Shown: positions 25,461 to 32,143 of the stretch, piece after piece
How the letters are laid out: each line of letters begins with the position of its first letter
Numbering within the stretch: the stretch's first letter is position 1
From: Clostridium sardiniense
GTDB lineage: Bacteria > Bacillota > Clostridia > Clostridiales > Clostridiaceae
NCBI RefSeq assembly: GCF_016907995.1
Contig: NZ_JAFBDA010000010.1
Span: forward strand, 1 to 64,000
Length of the DNA stretch: 64,000 bases
Direction of reading: 5' to 3'
Program-made: the position numbers and the translations under genes
The notes under the pieces: generated by a model
Seen by the model: only the letters and a program-made list of their open reading frames with translations
The model's database searches: none
What the model was told of the DNA's origin: nothing

Positions 25461-25560
25461 ACACTAACAAAATGTATATAAAAATATTAAAAAAGTTATT
25501 GACACTAACTTAATGAAAGTGTAATATAAAATCAAGAACTAACAAAAGGTTAGTCTTAAG
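25461..25560. promoter_or_regulatory. Switch region: early promoter and repeated operators
   Basis: Rightward promoter TTGACA (25499-25504), 17-bp spacer, TAATAT (25522-25527). The -35 is embedded in ACACTAACTTAATG (25502-25515), which repeats ACACTAACAAAATG (25461-25474) 41 bp upstream with 12 of 14 matches. A third related site, ACTAACAAAAGGTTAGT, is a dyad at 25538-25554. These are likely operators for the divergent XRE regulators. Confidence 0.65.
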
Positions 25561-25570
25561 GAGGGGTAAA

Positions 25571-25768
25571 ATGTTAAAGCTTAAAATAGAAAGAGTCAAA
25601 AAAGGATTAACTCAAGAAAATCTTTCAAAAAAATCTGGTGTAGGAAGGATTACTATTTCTAATATTGAGAGAAAAGGAATAAAAACAACACCGGTTTATA
25701 TATTAGAAAAATTAGCAGCAGCATTAGATTCAACAATACAAGAATTATTCTTTTCAGAGGAAGAATAA
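25571..25768 (+). CDS. Cro-like XRE regulator
   Basis: The 65-aa protein is one helix-turn-helix domain (LKIERVKKGLTQENLSKKSG, then VGRITISNIERKGIK) with no extra domain, as in Cro proteins. AAGGAGGGG lies upstream. It is the first gene under the rightward promoter, divergent from the repressor, and probably competes for the same operators to commit the element to excision and replication. Confidence 0.85.
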   Translation: MLKLKIERVKKGLTQENLSKKSGVGRITISNIERKGIKTTPVYILEKLAAALDSTIQELFFSEEE

Positions 25769-25788
25769 TGCAATAGGGAGGTATGAAA

Positions 25789-26016
25789 ATGGTAGATGTA
25801 AGTGCAATTCAAGAAGAGCATATAAGAAACGTTACAGAAGAAAAGAAGTTAATAACAGTAAAACATTGTTCAGAGCTAACAGGTATAGGAGAAAGAAAGT
25901 TAAGAGAATTAACTCACGTAGCTGGATTTCCTTGTATAAGGTTTGGAAAAAAGTGTATGGTTGTAAGTTCACGCATTGATGAATGGATAATAAATAACAT
26001 TGGCAGGACGTTTTAG
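25789..26016 (+). CDS. xis: Excisionase-like winged-helix protein
   Basis: The 75-aa protein has the excisionase-family pattern: LITVKHCSELTGIGERKLRELTH, then a wing-like FPCIRFGKKCMVVSSRIDEWI, as in Tn916 Xis. Such proteins bend DNA at attachment sites and bias the integrase to excision. The ATG at 25789 is preferred over the ATG at 25783 because GGGAGG ends only 1 bp before the latter. It follows the Cro-like gene, so excision would be switched on with the early operon. Confidence 0.8.
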   Translation: MVDVSAIQEEHIRNVTEEKKLITVKHCSELTGIGERKLRELTHVAGFPCIRFGKKCMVVSSRIDEWIINNIGRTF

Positions 26017-26027
26017 GAGGTATATAG

Positions 26028-26129
26028 ATGGATTTAAAGCTTTTTAAGAAGTATATAGAGTTATGTACAGAGTTAAATAAAGAGCCTAACTGGAAGGATT
26101 TAAAAGCCTTCAAGTGGATATTTGCATAA
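26028..26129 (+). CDS. Small protein, 33 aa
   Basis: AGGAGG at 26015-26020 correctly spaces an ATG at 26028. The 33-aa product is helical, with LFKKYIELCTELNKEPNW. It fits tightly between the excisionase-like gene and the replication gene. No function recognised, but spacing and ribosome site support translation. Confidence 0.6.
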   Translation: MDLKLFKKYIELCTELNKEPNWKDLKAFKWIFA

Positions 26130-26151
26130 GAAAGATAAAGGGGGTATTAAA

Positions 26152-27069
26152 GTGTATGAAAAGGAGGTGCTAAGAAATTATTTTAATATATCATCATCAC
26201 TAAGTAATGATGAAGTTCTTGTATATTTCCATTTATGTAAAAGTACAAATTTTACTAAAGATAAATATGAAGGTAGAGAAAAATTTGAATGTTTTTGCAG
26301 CAAAAGAACTTTAAGCAATGATACAGGCATAGGAGATAAGAAAGTATTATCTACATTGAAATCGTTAGAAGAAAAAGGCTATATAAAGCTAATTAGCAAG
26401 GGAAAACCACCTAAAACGCCAAGTAAATATAAAATGATTTATGCTGAAAGTATTAAAAGAATGGAACCGTTAGAGGAACCATTAAAAGAACCATTAAAAG
26501 AACCATTCAAAAGCGTTGAAAATACTAAAATTATAAATGGTAAGGAACCATTAAAGGAACCGATTAAGGAGCCTTTAGAGGACCCACCTTCTAAAGATAT
26601 ATCTAAAGATATGTCTAATAATATATATAGTGCAAAGAATAATGAAAATGTTAAATTAATATTTGATTATTGGAACTCTAAAGAAATAATAAAGCATAGG
26701 AGCTTAACCTTAGTAATTGAAAAAGCAATAGAAAAAGCTTTAAAAGTTTACTTAACAAAAGATATAGTACAAGCTATTAATGTTTATAGTGACATATTGA
26801 ATAGTACATTCTATTTCAATTATAAATGGAGTCTAAATGATTTTTTAAATAGAAAGAATGGTATAAGTACATTTATGGAAGAAGGCTCAAATAAAGCTAA
26901 TTATGATGATTGGAAGAGAGGAGAGGATAAAAATGAATATACCAAAGGACGTATCGCCAAAGATAGAGGACGTTTTACAGAGGGTACAGAAAACTTTAAA
27001 TTCAAAGAAATATCAACAAATGTCAGAAGTTACACAGAAGAAGAAATCTCAAGAGCAGGACTTAAATAG
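26152..27069 (+). CDS. Phage-type replisome organizer (DnaD-like)
   Basis: Such proteins bind an origin and recruit the helicase loader. The 305-aa protein has an N-terminal winged helix (about 10-95, with SNDEVLVYFHLC and FCSKRTLSNDTGI) and a linker of repeated EPLKEP units. The C-terminal DnaD/DnaB2-like domain (VKLIFDYWNSKEIIKHR, then KWSLNDFLNRKNGISTFMEEG) is the family's typical end. GTG at 26152 is taken as start because AAAGGGGG lies 7 bp upstream. It overlaps the DnaC-like gene by 137 bp. The origin may lie in the linker-coding region, as in related phages. Confidence 0.82.
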   Translation: MYEKEVLRNYFNISSSLSNDEVLVYFHLCKSTNFTKDKYEGREKFECFCSKRTLSNDTGIGDKKVLSTLKSLEEKGYIKLISKGKPPKTPSKYKMIYAESIKRMEPLEEPLKEPLKEPFKSVENTKIINGKEPLKEPIKEPLEDPPSKDISKDMSNNIYSAKNNENVKLIFDYWNSKEIIKHRSLTLVIEKAIEKALKVYLTKDIVQAINVYSDILNSTFYFNYKWSLNDFLNRKNGISTFMEEGSNKANYDDWKRGEDKNEYTKGRIAKDRGRFTEGTENFKFKEISTNVRSYTEEEISRAGLK

Positions 27070-27739
27070 GTGCCCTTTATGTAATGGGTTGGGTTTTATC
27101 TATGACAAAGAAAAAAACATGTATTCAAAATGTAAGTGCCAAGAGGATGAAAAATTAATAAGAGCATTAGCTAAAACAGGATTAAGTGGAGAACAACTAA
27201 GAAAATCATTTAAAGATTTTATTCCATGGAATGAGGAAGCAAAGAAAATGAAGGATATCGCTACAAGCTATTATTTAAGTTTTGAAAAGATAAAAGGTTC
27301 TGATAATGATTCATTAGCCTTATTAGGTGAGAGTGGAAGTGGCAAAACACATTTAATATCAGCACTAATAAATAACTTTATATCTAATAAAGGCCTTGAT
27401 ATAGCTTATATGTCATATATAGATGCAGTAATAGAGTTAAAACAAAATATGTTAAATTCAGAAGTGTATCAAAGAAAGGTAAATAGATATAAAAGGGCTC
27501 AAATGCTTGTTATAGATGATTTATTTAAAGGAGGATATACTGATTCGGATATAAGAATAATGCTAGAAATTATAAATTATAGATATAGCTCTAAAATGCC
27601 TATTATGGTTAGCAGTGAGTTCTTTATTGATGATCTGATTAAAATAGATAAGGCTTTAGGTGGAAGAATTAGAGAAAAATCAAAAGTTCATATATATGAA
27701 ATTAAAGGGATGGAAAATAATTATAGATTGAATAAATAA
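26933..27739 (+). CDS. DnaC/DnaI-like helicase loader
   Basis: The 268-aa AAA+ protein should load the host DnaB-type helicase at the element's origin. It has a zinc-binding cluster (CPLCNGLGFIYD, then SKCKCQ), Walker A LLGESGSGKTHL and Walker B MLVIDDLFKGG, then VSSEFFIDDLI and an arginine-finger region GGRIREKS. The ATG at 26933, with GAGAGGAGAGG upstream, is favoured over 26903. It overlaps the replisome organizer in another frame by 137 bp, unusually long. Confidence 0.88.
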   Translation: MNIPKDVSPKIEDVLQRVQKTLNSKKYQQMSEVTQKKKSQEQDLNRCPLCNGLGFIYDKEKNMYSKCKCQEDEKLIRALAKTGLSGEQLRKSFKDFIPWNEEAKKMKDIATSYYLSFEKIKGSDNDSLALLGESGSGKTHLISALINNFISNKGLDIAYMSYIDAVIELKQNMLNSEVYQRKVNRYKRAQMLVIDDLFKGGYTDSDIRIMLEIINYRYSSKMPIMVSSEFFIDDLIKIDKALGGRIREKSKVHIYEIKGMENNYRLNK

Positions 27740-27741
27740 AA

Positions 27742-27818
27742 GAGCCAATGGTTTAAAACCATTAGCTCAAGTGTTACTGTGAACACTCTTTACGGCAATT
27801 TAAGATTATCACAGTAAC
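27742..27818 (+). other. Two hairpins in the gap after the helicase loader
   Basis: A compact hairpin, GAGCcAATGGTTT with complement, spans 27742-27768 but has no T-run. A second pair of 10-bp arms, GTTACTGTGA (27773-27782) and TCACAGTAAC (27809-27818), encloses 26 bases. They may be a regulatory leader for the next small gene or a protein-binding site; unknown. Confidence 0.4.
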
Positions 27819-27859
27819 CTTATATAAATCAATAGGAAATATTTGAGGGGGATAAAGTG

Positions 27860-27997
27860 ATGGAAAAAGGGTTAAAAAAAGATATATCAGGTCAAAAGGA
27901 TCTATTAAGTTTATTAGAGGGAATTGTTAAAATAACAATAGGTGAAAAGGTAGTATATTCTGCAAGCTGTAATATAGGGAGTAAAGCTAACAGATAA
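27860..27997 (+). CDS. Small protein, 45 aa
   Basis: An ATG at 27860 (or GTG at 27857) follows GAGGGGG. The 45-aa basic protein contains DLLSLLEGIVKITIGEKVVY and a C-terminal Cys. No family recognised. It precedes an XRE gene by about 45 bp in the same direction. Confidence 0.5.
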   Translation: MEKGLKKDISGQKDLLSLLEGIVKITIGEKVVYSASCNIGSKANR

Positions 27998-28041
27998 GGC
28001 TTATGTTTGTGAAATATTGCCAGATAATAAAAGGAATTATG

Positions 28042-28335
28042 ATGAAACTTAAAGAGATAAGAGTAGAAAAGAAACTAAGTCAATATGAATTAGCGGATAG
28101 ATCTGGAATAAGTCAAAATTATATTTCAGAACTAGAAAATGGAAGGCATGAAGCTACAGAAGAAGTAATAATAAAACTTTGCATAGCGTTAGAAGTAGAT
28201 CCTAACACACTACTAGGATGGGAAAAACTAAAGAAAGAAAGGGATGAGAGTATTGGACCAAAAGAAGATTTGGGAAGCGTTAAATTCTTATGGCATATAT
28301 ACAGAAGAGGATTTAAAGCAAGCGGCAAAAGATAA
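28042..28335 (+). CDS. Third XRE-family regulator
   Basis: The 97-aa protein has a clear helix-turn-helix at 1-65 (LKEIRVEKKLSQYELADRSG then ISQNYISELENGRH) and a 30-residue tail. AAGGA supports the ATG at 28042 (28039 is possible). It may control a second transcription unit of the element. Its 3' end overlaps another small reading frame by 92 bp, which suggests the tail may come from a frame change in an ancestor. Confidence 0.75.
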   Translation: MKLKEIRVEKKLSQYELADRSGISQNYISELENGRHEATEEVIIKLCIALEVDPNTLLGWEKLKKERDESIGPKEDLGSVKFLWHIYRRGFKASGKR

Positions 28336-28378
28336 TGAGTTAGATATTGGATTTTTTACAACTGAATTAGAGCAGTAG
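28244..28378 (+). CDS. Small acidic protein, 44 aa, overlapping the XRE gene
   Basis: A frame from ATG at 28244 encodes a protein with KIWEALNSYGIYTEEDLKQA, then an acidic tail ending ELEQ. Its composition looks protein-like, although the ribosome site (AAAGGG) is poor and 92 bp overlap the XRE frame. It may be a real gene. No function is seen. Confidence 0.4.
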   Translation: MRVLDQKKIWEALNSYGIYTEEDLKQAAKDNELDIGFFTTELEQ

Positions 28379-28421
28379 TATTTTTTGAAAAAGCAGAAAA
28401 AGTAAAAGGGGAAATTAAATA

Positions 28422-28562
28422 GTGAAAATAATGGTAAGTTATGAAACTTTAGAAGAGAGAAACAGAATTATAGTAGCTCTATCAACAGGAGTCAAAATAA
28501 ATAATATTAGTAAACAATATGACAAGGGCAAATATAAAAGAATATATATTGATATAGAGTAA
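28422..28562 (+). CDS. Small protein, 46 aa, common clostridial-phage type
   Basis: GTG at 28422 with AAAGGGG upstream opens a 46-aa frame containing VSYETLEERNRIIVALSTGV and ending KRIYIDIE. From memory, short proteins of this layout occur in clostridial phage early regions; they have no known function. A hairpin follows. Confidence 0.55.
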   Translation: MKIMVSYETLEERNRIIVALSTGVKINNISKQYDKGKYKRIYIDIE

Positions 28563-28563
28563 G

Positions 28564-28606
28564 TTTAAAAGGGTTCTGCATTATGTTGGACCCTCTTCTT
28601 TTAAAT
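28564..28606 (+). terminator. Hairpin after the 46-aa gene
   Basis: TTTAAAAGGGTTC and GGACCCtcttCTTTTAAA form a stem with G-U pairs and a bulge. There is no clean T-run, so this is a weak terminator candidate. Confidence 0.4.
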
Positions 28607-28655
28607 TAAATGTAGTGGTAAAGATTTATTGATACTACAAAAGGAGTGATATAGT

Positions 28656-29195
28656 ATGTTTTGTTCAGTAAAAAGAGGTAAAGATAAATACGGAAAAACT
28701 TATAAGTTTTATTTATGTAATAGATATAGAGATAAAGAAACAGGTAAAGTAAAAAGTAGTGATAAATATATAATGACACTACAAGAAGAAGATATTAATA
28801 TAATTAAGCAGGAGGTTATATATAAAACTATAAACAATACTTTAGAGGATAAAGATATAGGCAATGAAGAAATAGTTAACTTAATTTATAATAAATATTT
28901 GAATATTAAAATAGATTTATTAGAGAAGGAGCATCAGGAAAATCGAACAGCATATGAAGAGTTTCAAGAAGCATACGAAGATTATAAAAAATACTATGGC
29001 TCATATTCAAGTAGTTATAGTAGTGGTATGAGTTCAGTAAATTTTGATGACACTACAAAAGATGTAGCAAAAGAATTTATAAAATTAGGTTTTAGAGCTA
29101 TGGCTAAGAAATATCATCCTGATATAGCAAAAGATAGTGAGGAAAAAATGAAAGTAATAAATAGTATTAAAGAAAAGTTAGAGGAGATTTTATAA
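28656..29195 (+). CDS. J-domain-like protein with novel N-terminal region
   Basis: The 179-aa protein has an N-terminal domain (about 1-50, FCSVKRGKDKYGKTYKFYLC), a charged coiled coil (about 85-120), a Ser/Tyr-rich segment (YGSYSSSYSSG) and a C-terminal J-domain-like end with KKYHPD at about 154-159. The HPD motif stimulates DnaK ATPase in known J-proteins. The helix that usually comes before HPD is present (FIKLGFRAMAK). DnaK recruitment could serve replication, as lambda P uses DnaJ/DnaK; that is inference. AAGGAG precedes the ATG. Confidence 0.6.
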   Translation: MFCSVKRGKDKYGKTYKFYLCNRYRDKETGKVKSSDKYIMTLQEEDINIIKQEVIYKTINNTLEDKDIGNEEIVNLIYNKYLNIKIDLLEKEHQENRTAYEEFQEAYEDYKKYYGSYSSSYSSGMSSVNFDDTTKDVAKEFIKLGFRAMAKKYHPDIAKDSEEKMKVINSIKEKLEEIL

Positions 29196-29202
29196 AATAG
29201 AT

Positions 29203-29288
29203 ACTTGTCAAAACTAGACATTAAAAATTATAAAGAGATTAATAAAAGCTAACATTAAAAACTATATAGAACCTAACAAAACCTGACC
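29203..29288. repeat. Paired octamer repeats, cluster 1
   Basis: Three pairs of related octamers share the spacing 8 bp, AA, 8 bp: ACTTGTCA/ACTAGACA (29203-29220), GATTAATA/AGCTAACA (29237-29254) and ACCTAACA/ACCTGACC (29271-29288). Consensus of the better copies is WSYTRRNA with a 10-bp period. Cluster 2 at 30298-30506 uses the same layout. Confidence 0.5.
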
Positions 29289-29332
29289 TTAAATTATATA
29301 TAATTCATATTGAGTAGTATTAACATAAATGG

Positions 29333-29459
29333 TATAATTAAGATAAAGAAAAAGATTAAAGAATATGTTAAGTACCCCACTTAATAAAAGTGGAAGGCGT
29401 TATATAGGCCACGGGAAATAATTATCAGTAAGTACTGGTATTATTCTCGTGGTTTTTTT
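29333..29459 (+). ncRNA. Candidate small RNA or leader 1
   Basis: Promoter TTGAGT, 17-bp spacer, extended -10 TGGTATAAT (TATAAT at 29333-29338) predicts a start near 29345. The transcript would have a hairpin CCACTTaataaAAGTGG (29377-29393), a single-stranded AAGGCGTTATATAGG block and a long terminator stem (29409-29452) with a T-run. It resembles the candidate at 32144-32255. It ends 34 bp before the next gene, so it may be a free RNA or an attenuator. Confidence 0.5.
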
Positions 29460-29492
29460 ATTTATCTAAAATTATATAAAGGAGCATTAAGA

Positions 29493-29627
29493 ATGGAAGA
29501 TAAGGCAAGAGAAAAAAGAAATGCTTATTATAGAGAATGGCGTAAGAAAAATAAGGATAAGGTTAAAAAATATAATGATACTTATTGGGAACGTAAGGTA
29601 AATATATTAGAGAAAGAAAAGGAGTAA
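29493..29627 (+). CDS. Small basic protein, 44 aa
   Basis: AAAGGAG and an ATG at 29493 open a lysine-rich frame with KRNAYYREWRKKNKDKVKKY, a pattern seen in small phage proteins that may bind nucleic acid. It lies directly downstream of the candidate RNA terminator and 3 bp before the next gene. Function unknown. Confidence 0.6.
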   Translation: MEDKAREKRNAYYREWRKKNKDKVKKYNDTYWERKVNILEKEKE

Positions 29628-29630
29628 ACA

Positions 29631-30035
29631 ATGAAAGAGCAAAATGAATTTAATAATTTAATTAAGAAAGAAATTGATTCATCATTAAACAAGACAACAG
29701 AAATAACAATTAATAACATTAAGCAAGATAAAGTAATGGAAAGAGATCAGTATGAGAATATTAATAATAAGATAAATTTGCATTATAGCGAGTGCTTAAA
29801 AAATAAGTTGGAAGAAATGAAAGACAAACTTATTTCTATAGAGAGTACTTTTAAAGAGTTAGAAACTATTAAATTTTATGAATCTGTTATTACACAATAT
29901 TTATATGATGTTTTAGAGGCTAGAGAAAATAAATATGGTGTAATAAGAAATCTAAATATTGATATTGGAATAATGGTTGATTATAAAAAGTTACTTAAAA
30001 GAATAGATGATATGTTGAGTAAATTTAATATGTAA
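29631..30035 (+). CDS. Hypothetical coiled-coil protein
   Basis: The 134-aa protein is almost entirely helical and charged (KNKLEEMKDKLISIESTFKE), suggesting a coiled coil, with a C-terminal segment around DIGIMVDYKKLLKRIDD. No family recognised. AAGGAG precedes the ATG, which lies 3 bp after the previous stop. Confidence 0.55.
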   Translation: MKEQNEFNNLIKKEIDSSLNKTTEITINNIKQDKVMERDQYENINNKINLHYSECLKNKLEEMKDKLISIESTFKELETIKFYESVITQYLYDVLEARENKYGVIRNLNIDIGIMVDYKKLLKRIDDMLSKFNM

Positions 30036-30177
30036 TTAAGTCAGTTTTATTAAAAATAAAAAATGCAATTCAAAAGGAGCGTTGCTATTGAATTTTGCAA
30101 TTTAAAAAACGCGGTCAATGAAGTACTTAAAGTCTAACTTTAAGAATATAGCTCATAATAGCAAGATTAAATATAGT

Positions 30178-30214
30178 GAACGTTGCATACAAAAATAACG
30201 AACGTTGCATACAA
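30178..30214. repeat. 15-bp direct repeat, 22-bp period
   Basis: GAACGTTGCATACAA occurs at 30178-30192 and exactly again at 30200-30214, two helical turns apart. Confidence 0.8.
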
Positions 30215-30297
30215 GTTTATGTAGTACAACATTAAAAAGTAATGGAGTACTACAATGGAATTACAAGACTTAAAGTCTTATATAGGGTAGGATTAGA

Positions 30298-30506
30298 ACC
30301 TTGTAAAACCTTGTTTAAAAGGAACGTTAATGCTAGTAAATGCTAGTATAAAATGTTGACAAATGTTGACATTAAGAGTAACGCACCCTAAGATTTAATG
30401 ATGGAGAATGATAGTATCAAAAGGAGCATTTATACTAAGAAATACTAAGATGGCTGTTAGGAAATGTTAGGATTAAAAGTAACGTTTATGCTGACAAATG
30501 CTTACC
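30298..30506. repeat. Paired octamer repeats, cluster 2
   Basis: Six pairs with layout 8 bp, AA, 8 bp: ACCTTGTA/ACCTTGTT (30298), TGCTAGTA x2 (30331), TGTTGACA x2 (30354), TACTAAGA x2 (30433), TGTTAGGA x2 (30455), TGCTGACA/TGCTTACC (30489). The two halves of a pair agree while pairs differ from each other. Pairs 2-3 and 4-5 also sit inside a larger repeated unit starting AAAAGGA and ending AGTAACG. Confidence 0.75.
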
Positions 30507-30531
30507 CAAAAAAGAAAAAGTAAGTATAAAT

Positions 30532-30639
30532 ATGGAAGATTTAAAAAGAGAGATATCAAAAGAATTTGAATCATATTGGAGTAATGAAGATAAAATAATA
30601 AAAATGATAGAGTTAATTAATAAATATACATTGATTTAA
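30532..30639 (+). CDS. Possible small protein, 35 aa
   Basis: An ATG at 30532 opens a 35-codon helical frame (EDLKREISKEFESYWSNED). The composition is protein-like but the ribosome site is weak. It lies 31 bp before the sigma factor gene. It might be a real small gene; uncertain. Confidence 0.35.
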   Translation: MEDLKREISKEFESYWSNEDKIIKMIELINKYTLI

Positions 30640-30670
30640 ATAGTGTATTTCCAATAAGAGAGGTGGAAAG

Positions 30671-31372
30671 ATGAATAATGAGGAGCTAGTAGTATTGTAT
30701 CAGCAAGGGAATAGACAGGCATTAGAGAAATTGTTGGATAAAAATAAAAATTTAATATATAAGATAGCAAATAAATTTTATACTGATGGTATAAGTTCAG
30801 TAGATAAAGATGATTTAATCCAGGAGGGGAATATAGGTTTTATAATGGTCTGTGATAGATATGATATTAATAATGAGAAAAAGGCAACCTTTATAACATA
30901 TGCTTTCCATTGGGTATATTCAAAAATGCATAGGTTTATAACTAATAGAGATACAAATGAGGAAACAAGTCTTAATAAACCAGTTGGTGAAGAAGAGAGC
31001 GAATTAATTGACTTGTTAGAGAGCAATAGGAATGATATAGAGAATATACAAGAGAAAATATATTTACAGGAGTTAAGAGACGAATTGGAGGGAGTTATGA
31101 ATAATACTAATACATTACATGAAAGAGAAGTATTGAAATTATATTATGGCTGGGAAACTGATCCATTAACTATGGAAGGTATAGCAGATATATTAGAAAC
31201 CTCTTCTGATAAAATAAGGCAGTCTAAAGATAGAGCTATAAGAAAAATGAGAAATAGCACTTGGGGAAGGGTTAGGATAAGAGAACGCTTAAGGTCGAAT
31301 AGAACTTATAATAATGTTATAAGGGAAGTAGATTATGAGAGTGAACTAAATAAGTCTAGAATATGGGGATAG
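30671..31372 (+). CDS. Element-encoded sigma-70-family factor
   Basis: The 233-aa protein has region 2 (about 20-95: NKNLIYKIANKFY, DLIQEGNIGFIMVCDRYD, FITYAFHWVYSKMHRF) and region 4 (about 150-200: LHEREVLKLYYGWE, TMEGIADILETSSDKIRQSKDRAIRKM). A region-3-like stretch lies between them. It should direct RNA polymerase to element promoters, perhaps the later operon with the ATPase and HUH genes. GAGAGGTGG precedes the ATG. Sigma factors are uncommon in small satellites. Confidence 0.85.
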   Translation: MNNEELVVLYQQGNRQALEKLLDKNKNLIYKIANKFYTDGISSVDKDDLIQEGNIGFIMVCDRYDINNEKKATFITYAFHWVYSKMHRFITNRDTNEETSLNKPVGEEESELIDLLESNRNDIENIQEKIYLQELRDELEGVMNNTNTLHEREVLKLYYGWETDPLTMEGIADILETSSDKIRQSKDRAIRKMRNSTWGRVRIRERLRSNRTYNNVIREVDYESELNKSRIWG

Positions 31373-31406
31373 GAATTAAGTTCTTATCCTTTTGTTATAG
31401 GAGGGA

Positions 31407-31430
31407 ATGTTATATCACATAGAGAAGTAA
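31407..31430 (+). promoter_or_regulatory. Short leader ORF with TAATG coupling
   Basis: GGAGGG at 31400-31405 is followed by ATG at 31407 and a seven-codon frame (MLYHIEK) whose stop overlaps the next start as TAATG at 31428-31432. The downstream gene has no strong ribosome site of its own, so translation may be coupled. A start-site mutation in the downstream gene is an alternative. Confidence 0.35.
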
Positions 31431-31765
31431 TGTTAAATAGGGCTAAGACAATGAATCTTGAATTAGAGGAAGTGTATAAAAGGGAAAGAGCTTATATGAA
31501 GGCTGTAAGAGGAGAAAGGTATAAAGATTACTTAATAGATATAGAAAAGTTAGGATTATTTCAATGTAAGGTCCTAGAAAAGAGAAGGCAAATAATAAAG
31601 AAGCCTGTACGTGAGAAGATAAGTATATATACAGTATTTAAGTTTTATATAAATCTAGGAGTAGTATTTAGAGATAAGAATAAGAGATATTACAGTATGG
31701 AAGAGGTAGAGCAGTTAATAGTTAAGTATTATAAGGAGAATAGTATTAAGTATGAAATTGACTAA
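31430..31765 (+). CDS. Hypothetical protein upstream of the RinA-like regulator
   Basis: The 111-aa basic protein is helical in its first 60 residues (KTMNLELEEVYKRERAYMK), with a C-terminal segment containing YTVFKFYINLGVVFRDKNKRYY. Not recognised. The start at 31430 overlaps a leader ORF stop, and the true start is unresolved: the in-frame codons upstream read VISHREV without a standard start codon. It overlaps the next gene by 14 bp. Confidence 0.55.
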   Translation: MLNRAKTMNLELEEVYKRERAYMKAVRGERYKDYLIDIEKLGLFQCKVLEKRRQIIKKPVREKISIYTVFKFYINLGVVFRDKNKRYYSMEEVEQLIVKYYKENSIKYEID

Positions 31766-32111
31766 GGAGAATAGAGAAAGTATCAAAGTTATTTTAAAAG
31801 ACTATAATATGTTAAAAGCTCAAATAAAATGTATAGATATAGAGTTAAAATATGAAGAGGATAATCAAAGAATAGAGAGATTAAAAGATATAAAAACATA
31901 CAAGGAAAGTTTAATAACTAATATAGAGAGGGCATACCGGGAAATGAACCAACAAGAACAGCAAGTATTAAAACTAAGATATTTAGATAGAAATCCAAAA
32001 ATGTGGAGAGAAATAGGTACTATATTAGGTTATTCTTCAGATTATTGTAGAAAAGAGTTATTTAATAAGTGTTTAGTTAAGTTATATAATAATATAAAAC
32101 ATATTAGCTAA
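31752..32111 (+). CDS. Sigma-region-4-like (RinA/ArpU-type) transcription regulator
   Basis: The 119-aa protein has an N-terminal helical part and a C-terminal helix-turn-helix (EQQVLKLRYLDRNPKMWREI, then GTILGYSSDYCRKELF), the pattern of phage RinA/ArpU late regulators that resemble sigma region 4. Such proteins switch on late genes in phages and are used by satellites. It lies close after the sigma factor gene, and the next genes follow a candidate RNA locus. Confidence 0.7.
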   Translation: MKLTKENRESIKVILKDYNMLKAQIKCIDIELKYEEDNQRIERLKDIKTYKESLITNIERAYREMNQQEQQVLKLRYLDRNPKMWREIGTILGYSSDYCRKELFNKCLVKLYNNIKHIS

Positions 32112-32143
32112 TGGAAGTTATGGTATAATATTAGGTGGTATGG

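Larger units (their letters stand above)
30036..30531. other. Repeat-rich gene-free region inside the element
   Basis: About 500 bp with no convincing gene. It holds a hairpin around 30064-30098 (GCAATTCAA with TTGAATTtTGC), two copies of GAACGTTGCATACAA with a 22-bp period (30178-30192, 30200-30214), an inverted repeat TGTAGTAC/GTACTACA near 30218-30254, and the paired octamers at 30298-30506. The repeat density is consistent with an origin or a set of binding sites. Confidence 0.6.

Noticed and set aside
29203..30506. CRISPR array or type III toxin-antitoxin repeats
   Set aside because: Repeats are 8-15 bp in pairs with no fixed spacer length or unit, and no Cas or ToxN-like gene is adjacent.
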